DNA of 48,122 nucleotides from an uncultured cyanobacterium (GTDB taxonomy: Bacteria; Cyanobacteriota; Cyanobacteriia; Thermosynechococcales; Thermosynechococcaceae). The stretch is taken from NCBI GenBank assembly GCA_937951315.1, contig CALFCG010000140.1:1-48122 (forward strand). The letters run 5' to 3'. The notes beneath the pieces were generated by a model. The model saw only the letters and a program-made list of their open reading frames with translations. It was not told the origin of the DNA and did not search any database. How positions within the stretch are numbered: position 1 is the stretch's first letter; each line of letters starts with the position of its first letter. Below, in pieces: positions 15,526 to 24,166 of the stretch. The position numbers were made by a program, and so were the translations under genes.

Positions 15526-16980
15526 TTAGCCCATCTCAAATAAGAGGTGGGCTAAACTATGAGGCAACGGCAAGATAATCAGCAAGAGCAAGACTAAGGA
15601 AGCCAAGCCCAACAGGTCCCGTGCGTTATCAAGCTCACTCACATCATTGAGAGCGGGTTCATCAATCGCCGGAAGGCACAGAAGAATGATGGCCCACAAT
15701 AGCAGCAATGGCTGGATAAAAGACAGCAGCAAAACCAACAGACGCGTCACTTGGCCAATGATGGCCCCGTTGCGGTGACCAAACATAGCATGGACGATGT
15801 GTCCTCCATCGAGTTGACCGACGGGCATGAGATTGAGGGCGGTGACAATAAGCCCCAGCCAACCTGCGATCGCAACGGGGTGTAGATCAATCACTTGGGC
15901 CATCGTCAGGTCCGCCTGAAAAACAGCCTTGCTGATCAACGCCACCAGAATAGAAATATTGGGGTTAAAAGCATTGGTATCTAAGACACTGGGTTCTGCC
16001 GGGATGCTCGTAAGCGAGGAGTGCATCAATCCCCACGCCAACAGCGGCACCGTCACAACAAAGCCCGCCAATGGACCAGCCAACCCAACGTCAAACAGAG
16101 CGGTGCGGTTAGGAACCGGAGAACGCATCTGAATAAAGGCCCCAAAGGTACCAAAGCTAAAGGGTGGTGGCAAGGGAATAAAATACGGCAGAGTCGCCTT
16201 AATCTTGTAGTAGCGTGCCGTTAGATAATGACCAAATTCGTGGGTGCCTAAGATCAGCAGAATGGCAATCGCATAGGGCAATCCGGTCTGTAACATTTGC
16301 AGATTCGCCCAAGCTGGCCATGTCAGCTCAGTATTAACCAGCTTCGTTCCAGCAATGGTGGTGGTGAAGAATGTTGCGAGTAACAGGCCGAGTGCAAACA
16401 GAGGCCGCGTCAGTTTCCGGGCCTGACGACGTCTTTGCGGATCGGGCACTAAAGCAAAGAAGGGTTGGTTCTGTGCCCCCATTTGAAAGATGACAAGATA
16501 ACGATCACCAAACTGCTGTTGAACATTGTCTCGGATCGTTTGATAGGCGGCATTGGCCTGCGCTTTTAACTGCCCACGGCAAATAATCGCCTGAGGTTTA
16601 TAGTCAATTTTTTGTAAAAAGTAGGTAGACCAGGGAAAGCAGGTTTGAAGCTGGCTTTCTTCAGCCTTAGTCAGTGAAAGAGGTTCAGGCATCGTCTTGA
16701 TCGGTGATTCTGATTCTGGCTGCGGGGGTGCTGAGCGCTTCGGGTTCAGGCGAACGAGGGCCACATAAAGAATAGAACTCATGAGAAAAGAGCCAATCAC
16801 CAGAGGGGGGGGAATTGGATCTTCGGTTCCATAGGTAGAAACCCAACCCGCCATTAACACAGCCGGTGCCATCAGAATGCCCCAAAGCAACCACCAAGGC
16901 GTCTGGGTCACATAGACAACACTGTATTGGACAATGAAATACAGCAGCAATCCGAGCAGCAGCAGCGAAAACCAAATCAT
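15526..16980 (-). CDS. Site-2 protease family intramembrane zinc metalloprotease (M50, EGY1-like)
   Basis: A 484-residue membrane protease. The zinc motif HEFGH (247-251) sits in a transmembrane segment and the third ligand is in LMPVGQLDGGH (Asp391). FDVGLAGPLAGF, the conserved segment between them, is present. Two N-terminal transmembrane segments and a soluble region (about 85-190) precede the core, as in the plastid protease EGY1 and its cyanobacterial homologues. Such proteases cut substrates within the membrane, for example anti-sigma factors; this target is unknown. All catalytic residues are intact. Divergent from the MBL gene with 50 bases between the start codons, so the promoters overlap. 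Confidence 0.9.
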   Translation of the reverse strand: MIWFSLLLLGLLLYFIVQYSVVYVTQTPWWLLWGILMAPAVLMAGWVSTYGTEDPIPPPLVIGSFLMSSILYVALVRLNPKRSAPPQPESESPIKTMPEPLSLTKAEESQLQTCFPWSTYFLQKIDYKPQAIICRGQLKAQANAAYQTIRDNVQQQFGDRYLVIFQMGAQNQPFFALVPDPQRRRQARKLTRPLFALGLLLATFFTTTIAGTKLVNTELTWPAWANLQMLQTGLPYAIAILLILGTHEFGHYLTARYYKIKATLPYFIPLPPPFSFGTFGAFIQMRSPVPNRTALFDVGLAGPLAGFVVTVPLLAWGLMHSSLTSIPAEPSVLDTNAFNPNISILVALISKAVFQADLTMAQVIDLHPVAIAGWLGLIVTALNLMPVGQLDGGHIVHAMFGHRNGAIIGQVTRLLVLLLSFIQPLLLLWAIILLCLPAIDEPALNDVSELDNARDLLGLASLVLLLLIILPLPHSLAHLLFEMG

Positions 16981-17030
16981 GCAATGCGATAGAGTATGGA
17001 CTCAATAGAAACAGGCGGGAAGAGAAAATC

Positions 17031-17687
17031 GTGAGTAAAGCAGCACAACAGGTTCTTGACTCAATCTTTGCCTTTTCTCCTAATCGAGAAACGTTAGGAG
17101 GGACCGCTTATCTTATTGTAGGCAATCCCTGGAACATCCTAGTCGATTGCCCTGCTTGGACACCTGAGAATCAGAGTTTTATTACCCGTCACGGCCAGGT
17201 GAAATGGCTCGTCATCACCCATCGCCAAGGGATAGGGGCCCATGTCGCCCAAATCCAGCAGTCCTTAGGATGCCAAATTGCGATTCAGGAACAGGAGGCA
17301 TATTTACTCCCCAATTTAGCGGTGACGACTTTTCAGGAGCGGCTCAGACTCTCTGAAGACAGTGATCTCCTCTGGACACCAGGATATTCGCCAGGTTCAG
17401 CCTGCTGTTACGATCGGCGAGACGGGGTCTTATTTACAGGACGGCATCTTCTCCCCAATCAGCAAGGCCATCCAGTGCCACTACGAACGGCTAAAACGTT
17501 CCATTGGCCGCGACAGCTCCGCAGTCTTGAGGCACTACGAACCCACTTCACAGCAGAAACATTACGCTTTATCTGCCCCGGCGCCAATACAGGCTTTTTG
17601 CGGGGGCGGCGGATCATCGATCAGGCTTATCAAGCGATTTCTACCCTTCATCCCGCAGAGTTGCTGCAGGCAGAGATCGGTTTCTAA
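17031..17687 (+). CDS. Metallo-beta-lactamase-fold protein with degenerate metal site
   Basis: A 218-residue MBL-fold protein from a GTG start (GGCGGGAAG upstream). The fold is intact (GGTAYLIVGNPWNILVDCPAW, LVITHRQGIGAH, LLWTPGYSPGSA, LFTGRHLL, ICPGANTG), but the ligands are mostly lost. Compared with the convergent paralogue, THRDDVADH has become THRQGIGAH, PGHTKGH is PGYSPGS, TGDHL is TGRHL and LPGHG is CPGANTG. Only two of the usual histidines remain, so hydrolysis is unlikely and a regulatory or binding role is inferred. Its 3' end overlaps the paralogue's by 4 bases. Confidence 0.8.
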   Translation: MSKAAQQVLDSIFAFSPNRETLGGTAYLIVGNPWNILVDCPAWTPENQSFITRHGQVKWLVITHRQGIGAHVAQIQQSLGCQIAIQEQEAYLLPNLAVTTFQERLRLSEDSDLLWTPGYSPGSACCYDRRDGVLFTGRHLLPNQQGHPVPLRTAKTFHWPRQLRSLEALRTHFTAETLRFICPGANTGFLRGRRIIDQAYQAISTLHPAELLQAEIGF

Positions 17688-18568
17688 TGATTTGACACCA
17701 TTGTCGGCATCCAGTCCAGACAAGCTTGGAGCTGTTGTTGCATGAGTTGGGGCGGTGCGTGATGGCGGCGACCGTGACCGGGGAGAACCCATTCAAAGCG
17801 ATAGTCTAACAGTCGCTGCATTGACTCAATTTGTTGGGGCCAAGAGTACCAACAAAACCGATGGAAACCCACAAGATGATCGAAGGTCGCAGACCATGCC
17901 AAATGATCGCCGGTAAACAAGAATCGATTTTGATAAAGCAAAACGGTGTGACCTTTGGTGTGTCCAGGGACAGGAATAATCTGCAAATCAGGCGCTAACG
18001 CAAAGGGTTCCTGTCCTGTTAACGAAATTTCAATATCCTGTGTTGCAGCGGTGATGTCGTCCTGATGAAGGATGCGATCGCAACTAAACCGTTCTCGAAA
18101 TTTTTCATGATCGGCCACATCATCTCGGTGAGTCAGATAAAGATAGCGCACGCCCCCCAGCGCCTCCAACTGTTTAACCAAGGGTGGCGCAAATCGGGGA
18201 GAATCCACCAAAACATTCCCCTCAGGCCGTTGAATCAAGTAGCTAGCGGCCCCAAAAGACTTTTTAGAATGATAACCACAGTGGTAAACCAGATCTTGAA
18301 TGTGTAGCGGAAAACTCTGCTGGGCTTGCAGAATATCTTTTGACGTCTCCACAGTCCCAATCGAAGCCGTCGGACAGGCTAACAAGGCCTGGAGACTCTG
18401 CAGCCGCTCCTGCTCCGTCACAGGCTGATGATAAACCACAGACTGTCCGGCCTCACGACTGAAGACCTGGGGCATCATCCAACGGCAGGTATCACAATCT
18501 ATACAAGTGCTATCAACATAGAAGTCACCTTCAACATTTTCAATGCGTCGCTCGGACAGACGGGCCAT
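17684..18568 (-). CDS. Ferredoxin-fused metallo-beta-lactamase-fold hydrolase
   Basis: A 294-residue two-domain protein. Residues 1-75 are ferredoxin-like, with CIDCDTCRWMMP and a later Cys-Pro (ACPTASIG), enough for one 4Fe-4S cluster. Residues 90-290 are an MBL fold with intact metal ligands: THRDDVADH, VPGHTKGH, LFTGDHLAW and VLPGHGRRHH. The ferredoxin domain suggests the hydrolase, or a partner, is redox controlled. Substrate unknown. The arrangement with the degenerate 17031 gene is tail to tail. Confidence 0.87.
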   Translation of the reverse strand: MARLSERRIENVEGDFYVDSTCIDCDTCRWMMPQVFSREAGQSVVYHQPVTEQERLQSLQALLACPTASIGTVETSKDILQAQQSFPLHIQDLVYHCGYHSKKSFGAASYLIQRPEGNVLVDSPRFAPPLVKQLEALGGVRYLYLTHRDDVADHEKFRERFSCDRILHQDDITAATQDIEISLTGQEPFALAPDLQIIPVPGHTKGHTVLLYQNRFLFTGDHLAWSATFDHLVGFHRFCWYSWPQQIESMQRLLDYRFEWVLPGHGRRHHAPPQLMQQQLQACLDWMPTMVSNH

Positions 18569-18802
18569 ATTCTCCCCTCTTAGTTGCAGCTAACTCTAGC
18601 TTAGCGTCTGCTTCCGAACGCAAGGGAGAGTGACAGAATGACCTCAAAGAAAATTCTAATCTGAGACATCGGGCTCAGACAGACCCAGCCACATGTTCCA
18701 GCTTTCATCTACCCCAGCCCCCCATCTTTACTCTCCCTGCTGCGATGAACAGGTACCCCATCCTCTCCAATCTCTAGTTCAGATGCAGCTCCCCAAAGGG
18801 CA

Positions 18803-19315
18803 TCAACATAAGCCCTCTCGAACATCGAACGTTACTTGATTCAGCCTGTTTTCAGCACCTTCAGCAACAATCAGCTTCTTATAACTACTGCTGACAAGCT
18901 CGTCCGCCAGCAGCTCATGGGTTCGCGCCAACGGTTCGGGAATAAAGGGGAAGCCTGTCGAGCTGAGTTCCCAGGCCCGGATGTTACCTGTTGCCTTATC
19001 AAACCGAAAGTCTCGGACTCGGCCTAAACGTAAACCCACTTCAGTCATAATTTCAGCCCGCAGATAGGTGGTATGGGTATACACCGAAAACCGACCTACA
19101 ACATCTTCTTTTTCAACCCAAAGGGCAGAATCACTAAATTCAACATTTTCAAGTTTTACATAGCGTTGTGCACCCAAATGCCATTTTTTACACACCCCTA
19201 AAACAACAACTTGCTGAAATCCAGAAATACACCATATTTGATTGATTAGTCCTAATTTTTCCCGACTCGCTCGAGTAAAAATTGGCGAGCCGATTAAGGT
19301 AGAGCGTTGCCACAT
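18803..19315 (-). CDS. Short PRC-barrel domain protein
   Basis: A 170-residue protein with two PRC-barrel-like repeats: residues 3-75 (LIGSPIFTRASREKLGLINQ...) and about 85-150 (LRAEIMTEVGLRLGRVRDFRFDKATG). PRC barrels resemble the C-terminal domain of reaction centre subunit H and occur in many cyanobacterial proteins of unknown function. Most cyanobacterial homologues I know of are longer; this one ends soon after the second barrel (FDVREGLC), so it may be truncated. No ribosome binding site is obvious. The next gene on the minus strand begins 234 bases further on. Confidence 0.65.
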   Translation of the reverse strand: MWQRSTLIGSPIFTRASREKLGLINQIWCISGFQQVVVLGVCKKWHLGAQRYVKLENVEFSDSALWVEKEDVVGRFSVYTHTTYLRAEIMTEVGLRLGRVRDFRFDKATGNIRAWELSSTGFPFIPEPLARTHELLADELVSSSYKKLIVAEGAENRLNQVTFDVREGLC

Positions 19316-19627
19316 AGTAGAAGACAGAATATCTATGTATGTTGAACTGTAGAAAGTCTATAGACATGACTATAAGTTTGCCCAAATCTTAATTTTCGCT
19401 CTACAATCTTGAGAAATAGAAAAGTCTGTCGCTCAGTATCAAGGGATTGAAGACAGAAAAAAACCTGCCAAAAAAAAGCTGCCCCCTAGCAGAACCAATG
19501 CCAGAGAGCATCCATAATCAGTGGTCTTTTGTGTTCCCCAGATCACCGAATACTCCCAGCCTCCATTGCCGGGAGATATATATAATCTAACCGCGCAACT
19601 TTACAGTCCCCTGAGTAAAAACACGGA
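19316..19627. other. Intergenic stretch without a recognised gene
   Basis: It lies between the PRC-barrel start and the nucleotidyltransferase stop. The palindrome GTCTATAGAC at 19356-19365 lies in the probable PRC promoter region. CTCCC/GGGAG arms near 19550-19580 could form a weak hairpin after the nucleotidyltransferase gene, but without a T-run. No protein-like frame was found. Confidence 0.5.
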
Positions 19628-22360
19628 TTAATTTGATTTGTTTGAGATTTGCGATGGATCGATCAAGGGGTAACGATGATGGAGCCATTGCTCTGCAGTC
19701 ATGGGATCTGGCAGCAGGCCGTCAACCGTTGCCGCCCATATTTCTCCCAGCATTTGCTTGAACTGTTTTCCAGGCCGGTAACCCAGTCGAATTAAATCAG
19801 ATCCATTGAGCAGAGGTCTAATTTGAGACCAGTGGTTGAGATATTGCCAAAGGGAGCGTCGTTGCTCCAGACTCCCTCTGGCTGCCAGCAGGAGCAGAAT
19901 CGCCAGATCATGCTGCCCCAGGTGTTGGGAAATTAAGCTTGGGCAGACATTGTCCGCTTCCAGAATGTCGGCAAGCGACTGCTGGTGGGTTGTAAACCTC
20001 TTTAATCTTTGCTGCGTGGGTTCAGAGAGGTGTAGGGTGACAGCCACTTGATGCGCCTGTTCAGACGGCAACTCCAAAAGCAAATGCTCTAGGATTAAAA
20101 GCCATTGTGAGATGGCCTTGGCATTGGGATCAAAGTGGTGATGCCAGTGCAACGCAATACGGCTCTGTTTCCACCACTGTTGCGCCAGACTCAACTGAGG
20201 ATGCAGGCACTGGAGGGCTCCTAAGTCTTCCAAAAGCTTGAGGGCTGTGGGCCAATAGTCGACCTTAAAAATATATTTGAGTTCGTTGCGGAGTCGCGCC
20301 TGTAGAGCCGGTGTCTTCTGATTTTGGTCTTGGGTTTGTGGGTAGATACCACTTGCGATCGCATTTCTCACATACCGCTCCGTCTGCGACTCAATCTGGA
20401 ATCCTAAGCGCGTTGCGAACCTTACCGCTCGAAAGATGCGGGTCGGATCTTCAATAAAGCTATTCGGATGCAGAACCCGTACCTGACGCTGTTGTAAATC
20501 CTCTAACCCCCCAAAAAAATCAAGTAACTCTCCGCCCTGACGCTGTCGATGTTTGTGGGGTGTTAACCTTACAGCCAAAGCATTGATAGTGAAATCCCGG
20601 CGATATAGATCTTGACGAATCGAGCTGGCCGTGACCTCAGGGTTCGCAGCCGGATAGGGATAAAACTCACTACGGGCCGTGGCAATATCAACGGCGAAGG
20701 TCCCCAAAACGGGATCGCGATTCCAGATCAAAGCAGCTGTTTGGAATTGGCCGAAGATCTGCAGCTGCGCCTCTGGGTGTCGTTGCTGTACCAGCTGCGC
20801 CAGCGCCGCACCTTCGCTCTCTCCCGTATGAATTCCGTCCACCACCAGATCAAACTCCTGCAGGTGGGGAGGCTGCTCAGCCAACAACAGATCTCGAACA
20901 GCTCCGCCCACTAAATAAAGCTGCCATCCCTGCTGTTCTGCCAGTTGTGCGATTTCAGTTAAAACAGCCTGCAGTGGCTGCGGTAACAATGTCTGCAACC
21001 GATCCTGCACCGAAGTTCGCACCACCGCCTGCGTAGACTGAGACTCTGGCTGCTTCAGGTGATGAAGTTGTCGCAGCATATCCGTTCGGGTGACGATGCC
21101 CACCAATGTATTGTGGTCAACCACCGGTAAGCGCCCAATATCGTAGGTCACCATTAACCGCTCAATTTCAGGTAGCGGCGTATCAGCAGAAATGGTCCTG
21201 ACAGGCGCCTTCATATATCCCTTCGTTGGAGCATGGCCAAAGCCATGATGGAGCGCTAGATCTAAATCTCGACGTGAGATAATTCCCACCAGTTTTTCTT
21301 GCGCATCCAAAACAGACAAACCCGAATGACCATAGCGCAATAAGATGCGACGGGCCTGGTTAATCGTGGTGTGAGGCCGGATTGTGCGCACCGGAGACGA
21401 CATGAGATCAGCCGCCGTCAGAGGAGGAGGAATCTGTGCCACCAACTCGTGCATGAGTTCATCGATCACCAGCTGCGGTTGATTCGTTTTGAGCGTTGCC
21501 GCCGCCGCACGGGGGTGCCCTCCGCCCCCCAAAGGATGCAGCAAACGATGAAGATTAACCCCCTCCACACGGCAGCGACCGATCACATTCAGACGATTTT
21601 GAGCCGATTTTCGCGTTTGATAGGCATTGCCCAGCACGAGGGTGTCACTCTCGCTCAGCGTCATTAACTGAGAGGCAAGACTCGAGAGCCCCGGAACATA
21701 GTTCAAAGTTTTCAGCATCACCCAAGAGATCTGGTAGCCGTGGACAGTCCGCGTTTCCAGACAATGCAGTGCTTGGCCTAAAAGCTCCTGGAGTTCTGCC
21801 GAAAACCGAGGATCCGTGTAAGTCGAGATCGCCTGTTGATTGGCCCCTTGAGACATCAACCAAGCCAGAGCCGCTGCATCTCTGGGAGTAGAACGGTCAT
21901 AGGTCAAAGATCCAGTATCAACGTGAATACCGAGAGCCATCACCGTCGCATCCGCAACAGAAATAGGAGCCTCTTGAGCCTGTAGCTTTTCCACCAGAAT
22001 GGTCGTGGTCGCCCCCACCGGTTCCAGCTCAAAATGTCCTGCGGGAATGTCGCTCTCCACCTGCAAATGATGATCGTAGATCGTGATCGGGATATCAGGA
22101 ATCTCCAACCATTCTGCAGCTTTATCCAGGAGCTCTCGCTGCTGTACATCGACAATGGTGAGCGTTCGCAACGTCTCAACACTGACCGAACGCCGCTCAA
22201 TCAGCGGGTACTCATCACGGTAGAGTGCTAAAAATTCCCGGACCGCAGGACCAGCGCCCCCACAAAGAACAATGCGGGTTCCGGGCCGCAATCGCGCAAC
22301 CCCCACCGCAGCACCCAGGGTGTCAAAATCAGCAGTTCGATGGCAAAGAACCACATCCAT
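19628..22360 (-). CDS. DHH-CBS-tRNA nucleotidyltransferase (probable A-adding enzyme)
   Basis: A 910-residue, three-part protein. Residues 1-310 are a DHH-type phosphoesterase with DFDTLGAA, DHH at 96-98, HVDTG, and a DHHA1 GGGGHPRAA at 278-286. Residues 313-430 hold a CBS pair. Residues about 455-900 are a class II nucleotidyltransferase with VGGAVRD (484-490), the catalytic EFDLVVD (502-508), RRDFTINALA and EDPTRIFRAVRFA. In some bacteria, including cyanobacteria, CCA addition to tRNA is split between a CC-adding and an A-adding enzyme, and a long form with this N-terminal extension is the A-adding one. Family knowledge suggests that role; a CC-adding partner would be elsewhere. The DHH/CBS part may sense nucleotides. 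Confidence 0.88.
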   Translation of the reverse strand: MDVVLCHRTADFDTLGAAVGVARLRPGTRIVLCGGAGPAVREFLALYRDEYPLIERRSVSVETLRTLTIVDVQQRELLDKAAEWLEIPDIPITIYDHHLQVESDIPAGHFELEPVGATTTILVEKLQAQEAPISVADATVMALGIHVDTGSLTYDRSTPRDAAALAWLMSQGANQQAISTYTDPRFSAELQELLGQALHCLETRTVHGYQISWVMLKTLNYVPGLSSLASQLMTLSESDTLVLGNAYQTRKSAQNRLNVIGRCRVEGVNLHRLLHPLGGGGHPRAAAATLKTNQPQLVIDELMHELVAQIPPPLTAADLMSSPVRTIRPHTTINQARRILLRYGHSGLSVLDAQEKLVGIISRRDLDLALHHGFGHAPTKGYMKAPVRTISADTPLPEIERLMVTYDIGRLPVVDHNTLVGIVTRTDMLRQLHHLKQPESQSTQAVVRTSVQDRLQTLLPQPLQAVLTEIAQLAEQQGWQLYLVGGAVRDLLLAEQPPHLQEFDLVVDGIHTGESEGAALAQLVQQRHPEAQLQIFGQFQTAALIWNRDPVLGTFAVDIATARSEFYPYPAANPEVTASSIRQDLYRRDFTINALAVRLTPHKHRQRQGGELLDFFGGLEDLQQRQVRVLHPNSFIEDPTRIFRAVRFATRLGFQIESQTERYVRNAIASGIYPQTQDQNQKTPALQARLRNELKYIFKVDYWPTALKLLEDLGALQCLHPQLSLAQQWWKQSRIALHWHHHFDPNAKAISQWLLILEHLLLELPSEQAHQVAVTLHLSEPTQQRLKRFTTHQQSLADILEADNVCPSLISQHLGQHDLAILLLLAARGSLEQRRSLWQYLNHWSQIRPLLNGSDLIRLGYRPGKQFKQMLGEIWAATVDGLLPDPMTAEQWLHHRYPLIDPSQISNKSN

Positions 22361-22507
22361 AGTTACCCCCTAAACTTTATGCACGGATCAAGGAGCGAAC
22401 CCTTTTGAGGTATGATCAATCTCGAGTAATCTGCAGGCACACTCAGTCGCCTCACGTAGCTTTTTTTCTATTTAAATCGTCTTTTACCGCTTGATTGGGA
22501 GAGAACC

Positions 22508-22693
22508 ATGACAATAGCCTTTCAATTTCTGCTCTACTTCTTCGTTTTTGTTAGCTCAGTGCTAGCTGTGGGTGTGCCCGTAGTTTACGCCACTGGAGAC
22601 GAAGCACAAGTACGGACTTTTGTTGAAATTGGCTCCGCTGCTTGGATCGTCCTGCTGGTTCTGGTCACAGTCACAACATTGGCAGTGGTGTAG
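22508..22693 (+). CDS. psbZ: Photosystem II protein PsbZ (Ycf9)
   Basis: A 61-residue protein with two transmembrane helices, matching PsbZ length (62). Typical residues are MTIAFQF..., VSSVLAVGVPVVYA in the first helix and turn, and FVEIGSAAWIVLLVLV in the second. PsbZ sits at the periphery of the PSII core near CP43 and stabilises antenna and PsbK attachment. GGGAG precedes the ATG. ribH begins 99 bases downstream, an order I recall in other cyanobacteria. Confidence 0.92.
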   Translation: MTIAFQFLLYFFVFVSSVLAVGVPVVYATGDEAQVRTFVEIGSAAWIVLLVLVTVTTLAVV

Positions 22694-22792
22694 CACAGCT
22701 ACATTTTCCCTTACACCCCATCTGGAAGCGACAGTTCACTTTCGTTCAGGTGGGGTGTCTTTGTTTTGTATACTCCCTAGGCTCAACGCTCG

Positions 22793-23377
22793 ATGGCAAC
22801 TTTTGAGGGCAACTTTACCCAAACCTCTGGCCTGCGATTTGCAATCGTCATTGGCCGCTTTAATGATCTAGTCACCAGCAAGCTTCTAGCGGGCTGCCAA
22901 GATGGCTTGCAGCGACACGGCGTTGATATAGGACCTGACAGTGCACAGGTTGATTATGTCTGGGTTCCAGGTTGTTTCGAGATTCCCCTCGTTTCTCGCC
23001 AGCTAATTTTATCCCAACGATACGATGTTGTGATTTGTCTAGGAGCCGTCATTAGAGGACAGACCCCCCACTTTGACTATGTTGCCGGAGAAGTGGCGAA
23101 AGGCATTGCTGCCACGGGTCTTCAGACCGGGATACCTGTTATTTTTGGTATTCTAACCGTAGATAGCATGCAACAGGCTCTAGAGCGCGCTGGAATCAAG
23201 AGCAATAAGGGCTGGGAATTTGCAATGAACGCGCTGGAAATGGCCAGCCTGATGCAAAGCATTAAGCAAGGCGTCAAGCCTGCGGCCTTTCATTCTGGAG
23301 GAGGCGCATTACCAGCTGCCGCCCAGAATACGCTTTCAGCCCAACCTAGCAATACAAACCCAGCAGAATCATCATAA
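22793..23377 (+). CDS. ribH: 6,7-dimethyl-8-ribityllumazine synthase
   Basis: Condenses 5-amino-6-ribitylaminouracil with 3,4-dihydroxybutanone phosphate, the second-last step of riboflavin synthesis. Typical motifs are visible: [13 protein letters not shown] near the start, [14 protein letters not shown] (substrate phosphate and ring contacts), [15 protein letters not shown] with the catalytic His, and the [20 protein letters not shown] block. At 194 residues it is about 35 longer than most RibH; the extra is a C-terminal Ala/Ser/Pro-rich tail ([13 protein letters not shown]...), probably outside the capsid-like core. The next riboflavin step (ribE) is about 17 kb away. Confidence 0.95.
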   Translation: MATFEGNFTQTSGLRFAIVIGRFNDLVTSKLLAGCQDGLQRHGVDIGPDSAQVDYVWVPGCFEIPLVSRQLILSQRYDVVICLGAVIRGQTPHFDYVAGEVAKGIAATGLQTGIPVIFGILTVDSMQQALERAGIKSNKGWEFAMNALEMASLMQSIKQGVKPAAFHSGGGALPAAAQNTLSAQPSNTNPAESS

Positions 23378-23431
23378 ATAAATATTGACAGAAATCGGCT
23401 TTGTCTGCGAAGCTTGTAGAACGCTAATTTT

Positions 23432-23503
23432 GCGGGTATAGCTCAGTGGTAGAGCGTCACCTTGCCAAGGTGAATGTCGCGCGTTCGAATCGCGTTACCC
23501 GCT
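23432..23503 (+). tRNA. tRNA-Gly (anticodon GCC)
   Basis: A full cloverleaf of 72 bases. The acceptor GCGGGTA pairs with TACCCGC. The D arm is GCTC-AGTGGTAG-AGC. The anticodon stem TCACC/GGTGA holds loop TTGCCAA with GCC at 23464-23466. The T arm GCGCG-TTCGAAT-CGCGT includes one G-T pair. CCA is not encoded. TTGACA lies at 23385-23390 as a possible -35 element. A terminator follows directly. Confidence 0.97.
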
Positions 23504-23516
23504 TTAAAAACTTTAT

Positions 23517-23554
23517 AAAAAAGCCACTTCTCAATTGAGAGAGGCGGCTTTTTT
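23517..23554 (+). terminator. Rho-independent terminator after tRNA-Gly
   Basis: AAAAAAGCC pairs with GGCTTTTTT, extended by TCTCAATTGAGA in the centre, followed by a run of six T. The A-rich left side means it can work in both directions. It begins 14 bases after the tRNA. Confidence 0.85.
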
Positions 23555-23738
23555 GTGTTCAAACCTCCCATTTTCCAACGTCTGAGACCCAAGTGATTGA
23601 GGTTAGAATTATCAATAATCCCAGTTAGCCTCAGCAAATGAGTGACACAGCTTACTAAACGCTACGCACCCTAGCAACGATCGGTCAAATACAGCCTTTC
23701 CGCCATCATGCGAACGCCCCGATGAGTTCTGCTGTCCT

Positions 23739-24155
23739 ATGCCTCAAATGAAAACAGGTCAAATTGATACAAGGATGCAATATCCGTGTCCTGCCTGTCG
23801 TCGGGGACAGCTCTCCTTAATCGCCCTTACAGAAGCACTCGGATGTCAAAAATGCCAGAGAATTTTTGTGATTCAGCCAGATGGCTATACGATTGAGCAG
23901 CTTTCGACCTATCCAATAGGCCAATCTTGGCGTTGGCATAGCCGAGGCTGGCAGCCGATTCGCCAAGATTGGTCGATGCGTTCCATTCTATTATTGAGCT
24001 TGACCGTATCTGCAGTTCTAATATTCATCGGCATTTTGCTCGCATCAAAAATTGCTTTCAGAAGTGGGATGCTACTATGGTGGACTCTCATGGCTATCGT
24101 CGCAGGCATTTTATGTGCAGGTTTTTTGATGTCCTTTCGATCTCGCCGTTATTAA
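23739..24155 (+). CDS. Zinc-ribbon membrane protein, cyanobacterial conserved hypothetical
   Basis: A 138-residue protein with a zinc ribbon (CPAC at residues 17-20, CQKC at 36-39) followed by the FVIQPDGYTIEQL and WRWHSRGWQP segments, then two transmembrane helices (about 83-105 and 110-132) and a basic tail. Architecture resembles small cyanobacterial membrane zinc-ribbon proteins of unknown function. The start may be MQYPCPAC at residue 13 rather than the first ATG. It ends 11 bases before the proA-like gene, so the two are likely co-transcribed. Confidence 0.65.
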   Translation: MPQMKTGQIDTRMQYPCPACRRGQLSLIALTEALGCQKCQRIFVIQPDGYTIEQLSTYPIGQSWRWHSRGWQPIRQDWSMRSILLLSLTVSAVLIFIGILLASKIAFRSGMLLWWTLMAIVAGILCAGFLMSFRSRRY

Positions 24156-24166
24156 TGTCTTAATTT

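Noticed and set aside
23443-23637. 64-residue minus-strand ORF over the tRNA
   Set aside because: It covers tRNA-Gly and its terminator and has no ribosome binding site.
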